From positions 1,902,977-1,966,976 of the forward strand of contig CM060847.1 of NCBI GenBank assembly GCA_030737835.1: DNA of 64,000 bases, in the 5' to 3' direction. The notes beneath the pieces are model-generated. The model did no database searches. It saw only the letters and a list, made by a program, of their open reading frames with translations, and had not been told where the DNA came from. Positions 60,601 through 64,000 of the stretch are shown here, piece after piece; positions within the stretch are counted from its first letter, which is position 1; every line of letters begins with the position of its first letter. A program made the position numbers and the translations under genes. The DNA comes from Acorus gramineus (Eukaryota > Streptophyta > Magnoliopsida > Acorales > Acoraceae).

Positions 60601-60783
60601 ATGCTTTTAATAAAATATTTGAAACTTCGTCTCGGACCCAACCAAAAAAACTCATTTCTTAAGTCCGACCTTGCTGAGAAGATGTGGAAGGAGAGGTCGG
60701 AGGCGAAGGCCGATGAGATGAATGGGAAGCCAATGACATTTACGAGGCGCTTTGCTCGCACGACAGGACTCTCACGCTCCTGA
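60601..60783 (+). pseudogene. Unrecognised GC-richer coding-like fragment
   Basis: 60640-60783 encodes KSDLAEKMWKERSEAKADEM then NGKPMTFTRRFARTTGLSRS before a stop. Composition and charge pattern look like a real exon tail rather than chance, but I do not recognise the family. No start context or neighbouring exons are visible, so it is probably a captured or leftover exon. Confidence 0.3.
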
Positions 60784-60970
60784 CTCCTCCCTCAGCTTCA
60801 ACAACGCTTTGGTCTCTCTCTATTTTTTCTGGCGTGAAAATCATAAATTCAAAACATACGTAGACTAGAATAAAATAAAAACAGTAAAATGGGTTGAGTG
60901 TCTAAACAAAAAAGGCGTGCATACATATTTGAGGGGGTGCAGATAAGTATATATTTGAGGGGGTGCCAAC

Positions 60971-61520
60971 TAGGAGTGCGACTTGGGCGGGTTGAACCCA
61001 ACCCAACCCGGTTCATGGGTGAGTTTGAATTGAGGTTTTTCTCTGTCGGGTTCAACCCGACTCGAATTCGAACTAACCCGAACCCAATTCGGGTCGGGTT
61101 CAGGTTGGGGGGTCGGGTTATGCGGGCTCAACTTGAACCCGAATTGGTGAATGTTTTTTTTATATTTTTGTTGACAAACGATGAAGTTATGTTTAGGTTA
61201 ATTAAAATTTAGAATATGCATTCATATACTATTTGGATTTTGTAAGTTTTTTTTTGTGATGAACATACATTTAATTAATTAGAGTTTATTGTGTTGTTTA
61301 TTAAATATTTTTTTGATATTTTTAGTATTAAACCTGACCCGACCCAAGTCTAACCTGAGCTTGACCAGAGCCCGAACCCGACCAGAACCCGCGGGTTGAG
61401 GTCGGGTGTAGGTTTCGGATTGAACCCTTCGGGTTAAAGTCAGATTCTGGTTAGACTCTGTACAACGTGGGTTAAAATCGATCGACTCGAACACGATCCA
61501 ACCGTCCGAGTTGCACACTA
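60971..61520. mobile_element. hAT-type MITE with 8-bp target duplication
   Basis: The 8-bp direct repeat GTGCCAAC flanks the element exactly (60963-60970 and 61521-61528). The left end reads TAGGAGTGCGACTTGGGCGG and the reverse complement of the right end TAGTGTGCAACTCGGACGG. Subterminal GGGTTGAACCC / CGGGTTCAACCCGA phrases fill both ends around an AT-rich centre. This is a textbook hAT signature; 550 bp, non-coding. Confidence 0.92.
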
Positions 61521-61572
61521 GTGCCAACGTCCCTCACCCGTCTCACCTCCTCCCCGAAAATAAAAATAAAAA

Positions 61573-63799
61573 ATGAAAGCAGTCGTTGCAGTGGGAGATC
61601 CGCCATGGCCATCCATCGCTCCTTGCTCTCGAGCTCACACCACCAAAAAAACCCTTCCCTACCAAATCAGGCTCTCCTCCTCTCCAAACCCCCCCTCCAA
61701 GCGGCCGAACCGCCTCCGTCCGAAGCTCCTCCGAATCCTAACCCGTAAACCCTACCTCCCCCAACAAACCCTAGAAACCCATCCTTCCAACCTCCACTTC
61801 CAATCCCCGCCTCCACAGGAACCGGATTTCGAAACGGCGGAGGCGGTGGTGGGGACGGTCGCCGAGGCCTTCCCGACGGTCGTCGAAGGCCACGGCGGCG
61901 GCCTTGTCAGGTCGCTCGTCGAACTCTCCCCCCACTTCGTAGCCCTCTTCGTCTTGCAGACCATCTGCGCCGTCTGGCTCTTCGGCGTTCCTGCTGCCGA
62001 CGATCGGGCGGCGGCGGCGGAGGAGGAGGAGGCAAGTGAAGAGAGTGCCTTGCCTTCGTCGGAGGTGGAAGTGAGGGTTTCGGAGATCCGGACGATGGCG
62101 AGGGAGGCGAGGGAGAGGGAGAGGAAGGAGAGAAGCGGGAGAGAGCGGGAGGAGGAGATTGGAGTGTTGGGAGAGGTGGATAGAAAGTTGGTTGCTTTGC
62201 AGAAGAGATTTCGCTCGGGACGGGAAAATTCAATGCAGAATTCGGTTGTTGATGGGAAGGGGACGAAGGATTCGAGCGAGAAAGTGAAGGTAGTGAGGGG
62301 TTTGAGCGTTCCGAAGGGGTTTGGGAGATCAAAAGATTTAAATGCAGTTGGGGATAAGCGAGACGGGAAGATTGACTTGAATGGCAGTCTCAGTAGTGGT
62401 AAATAATATGAATGTTCTGCATTTGGTGTGTTTTGGTTTGTTGTTTGTTGAAGCTTTTTTTTTATATAGAATTGCTATCATTAGATGCAGAATTCTAGCT
62501 TACTCTGTCTCTACTAATAATAAATAGGACTATTGCATTTGTAGAACAATGTCATGTGAAACTTTATTTAATTGGTGGGGACATTGCTTCTGTTTGAGAT
62601 GCTTGAGGGTTGAGAATTATGCTTAGGTTCGGTTGAGCTGCTGGATTTTGCATGACTGCCCGTTTGATTGTAGTTGATTTTTCGCTCATTGTATTGCACT
62701 GATGTTTTTCTAGAATTTCAGGTTGTTCATAGATAAGGAAAATAAGGTGGCATAATTGAATATGTGTCGGCATGATTTAGTTCTCCCTTACATTAATTCT
62801 CTGCCACGTCGTCCACGGCTATGTTCTCTATTTAATGCATTGATTTCTTTAGAGAACTTATAGGTTGTTGTTTTGAATTGTTTTTCTGATGCCAATGTCC
62901 TATGATCCGGTATAGTGTGTACCATTTTATTCAATTTTCCATTTAACGGATAGATGATGAAAGCTATTTAAAGACTTTTCGCAGTGTATTTCAAATGATT
63001 CAACTGTTTGACATTTTGAAGGTCCTTCAAACATTGGATCACCATCAAGTTCACCGACAAAAGAAGTCTCTTCCGATTATGAGGGTGATGAAAGATCAAG
63101 CAGCAGCCTTGGTACATCTGCAGTGAATACTGATTATCATAGTGGCCATACAGAGGATTTGCGCAATGGTCCTACACTTGGAGGGGGTAGTTCCCACTCT
63201 ACAAGCGGTATGTCACAGTCTCCCTCAAATATAAGTGGAAAATCACTAACATCTGCCCAGTCCAAAATGTTGGACATGTTAGGTAAACCAAGAACCGTTG
63301 AAAAAAAGCAGGACATGTCCAAAATACTAAAAAATAGCAATAGCAGTGATGATTTGAGATCTCGAAACTCTGTTGGACCCAAAGTCAAATTTGATGGGCC
63401 TGATAATTGGTGGCAGAATCTTCCGTATGTCTACGTAAGTTTCACAAGCGAACTGCTGGTCTATGTTCTACTTATATCTCTTTTCTTTTATTGCAATGCA
63501 TTGCAATAACATATTTGATAAAACTTTCCTATGTAGAACCTGAAATATACTTGTCCTGAGTCATTGATCCATTGGTTGTGATGTATCAGGCTGTTCTTTT
63601 ACGGAGGAAGTCCGACCCAGAAGCACCGAAGGGACTTTATTGCCTGAAGATGGAATCTGATTCAGATGATAGGGGAGTTTCCTCTTTCACTGTCGCTTTT
63701 CAGGATCGTGGGGATGCTACTAATTTCTGTTACATACTGGAATCATTCTTTGAGGAATTAGGTGATCTCAATGCAGACATAGTCCCGCTGTCAATACAG
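61573..63799 (+). CDS. Plastid-type protein resembling DUF3110 family, 5' part
   Basis: Three exons visible: 61573-62398, 63022-63434, 63590-63799, joined by GT-AG introns with matching phases; it continues past the window. Exon 1 encodes a Ser/Pro/Arg-rich leader, LSPHFVALFVLQTICAVWLFG (a membrane or hydrophobic helix, about residues 118-137) and an acidic then Arg/Glu-rich coiled coil. Exon 2 is Ser-rich with DGPDNWWQNLPYVY. Exon 3 has VLLRRKSDPEAPKGLYCLKM and FTVAFQDRGDATNFCYILES, resembling DUF3110 proteins of cyanobacteria and plastids. The function is unknown. An alternative start at 61605 (CCGCCATGGCC) has better context and a plausible transit peptide but is in another frame, closing at 61748. 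The hAT element ends 53 bp before 61573. Confidence 0.7.
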
Positions 63800-64000
63800 G
63801 TAAGGAACTTGAATCTGGAAGCATAAACTATTGTTTCTCCTTTCCCATATAGAATAACTTTCATGCATTGTGCAACTATAAAGAACATCTATAAATTTTC
63901 TTCTAACACAGAAAATTGTGATGAATATTTATATGAAAAGGGCTTTTTTTTTCTAGATGCAAATAACATTGCAGACTGAGCTTCCCATCCTTTGTTTTTT

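Noticed and set aside
61907-62332. Ser/Pro-rich minus-strand frame
   Set aside because: Antisense shadow of exon 1 of the DUF3110-like gene; low complexity.
1-64000. CRISPR arrays, operons, biosynthetic or defence clusters
   Set aside because: The tandem arrays lack spacer structure, and the genes are split nuclear plant genes of unrelated pathways.

Overview
The window is nuclear DNA of a flowering plant. It holds split genes with GT-AG introns, chloroplast and mitochondrial targeting peptides, a RALF peptide gene, an REF/SRPP stress-protein gene, plastid ClpR and LPA1 genes, and a dense load of plant transposable elements. Coding exons, especially first exons and intronless genes, are GC-rich inside very AT-rich introns and spacers. 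That contrast would fit a monocot or early-diverging angiosperm, but I cannot name the species.

Layout: 1-5637 is the 3' part of a decayed Ty1/copia LTR retrotransposon on the plus strand (gag remnant, broken pol, 3' LTR; the 5' LTR lies outside). 7133-15459 is an LPA1-like photosystem II assembly gene with nine exons and transposon-laden introns. 15.5-25.3 kb has no gene and is a stack of nested terminal-inverted-repeat (TIR) elements. 25740-26105 is a RALF signalling peptide gene. 27-33.3 kb holds a 590-bp TIR element, a hairpin MITE, a LINE with an inverted 5' end, a 92-bp tandem array and another MITE. 33562-34104 is an intronless TSPO gene. 36.8-37.7 kb is a decayed PRMT4/CARM1 gene piece, followed by a locally duplicated block. 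40.7-42.1 kb is the second copy of a 1.4-1.6 kb repeat-rich element. 42346-43035 (minus) is an SRPP gene. 48941-51173 (minus) is CNX3 (MoaC-type molybdenum cofactor synthesis). 51.6-52.25 kb carries fragments of an SRPP first exon and a LAZY1-like gene. 53038-58611 is ClpR3 of the plastid Clp protease, with a triplicated exon-intron junction. 61573 to the window end is the 5' part of a plastid-type gene that resembles DUF3110 proteins.

The genes are independent eukaryotic units, not an operon. LPA1, ClpR3 and probably the last gene act in chloroplasts, CNX3 in mitochondria, TSPO in membranes, SRPP on lipid particles, and RALF is secreted. The shared theme is transposon pressure. Four of the seven intact genes have a MITE or hAT element ending roughly 50-250 bp upstream of the start codon. 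One MITE family is present in about nine copies, and several other families occur in pairs. I found no convincing new molecular system. The most interesting signals are structural: the triplicated exon junction in ClpR3, the 5'-inverted LINE, the hAT insertion with a perfect 8-bp target duplication beside a start codon, the gene-fragment cluster, and a two-copy SINE family.
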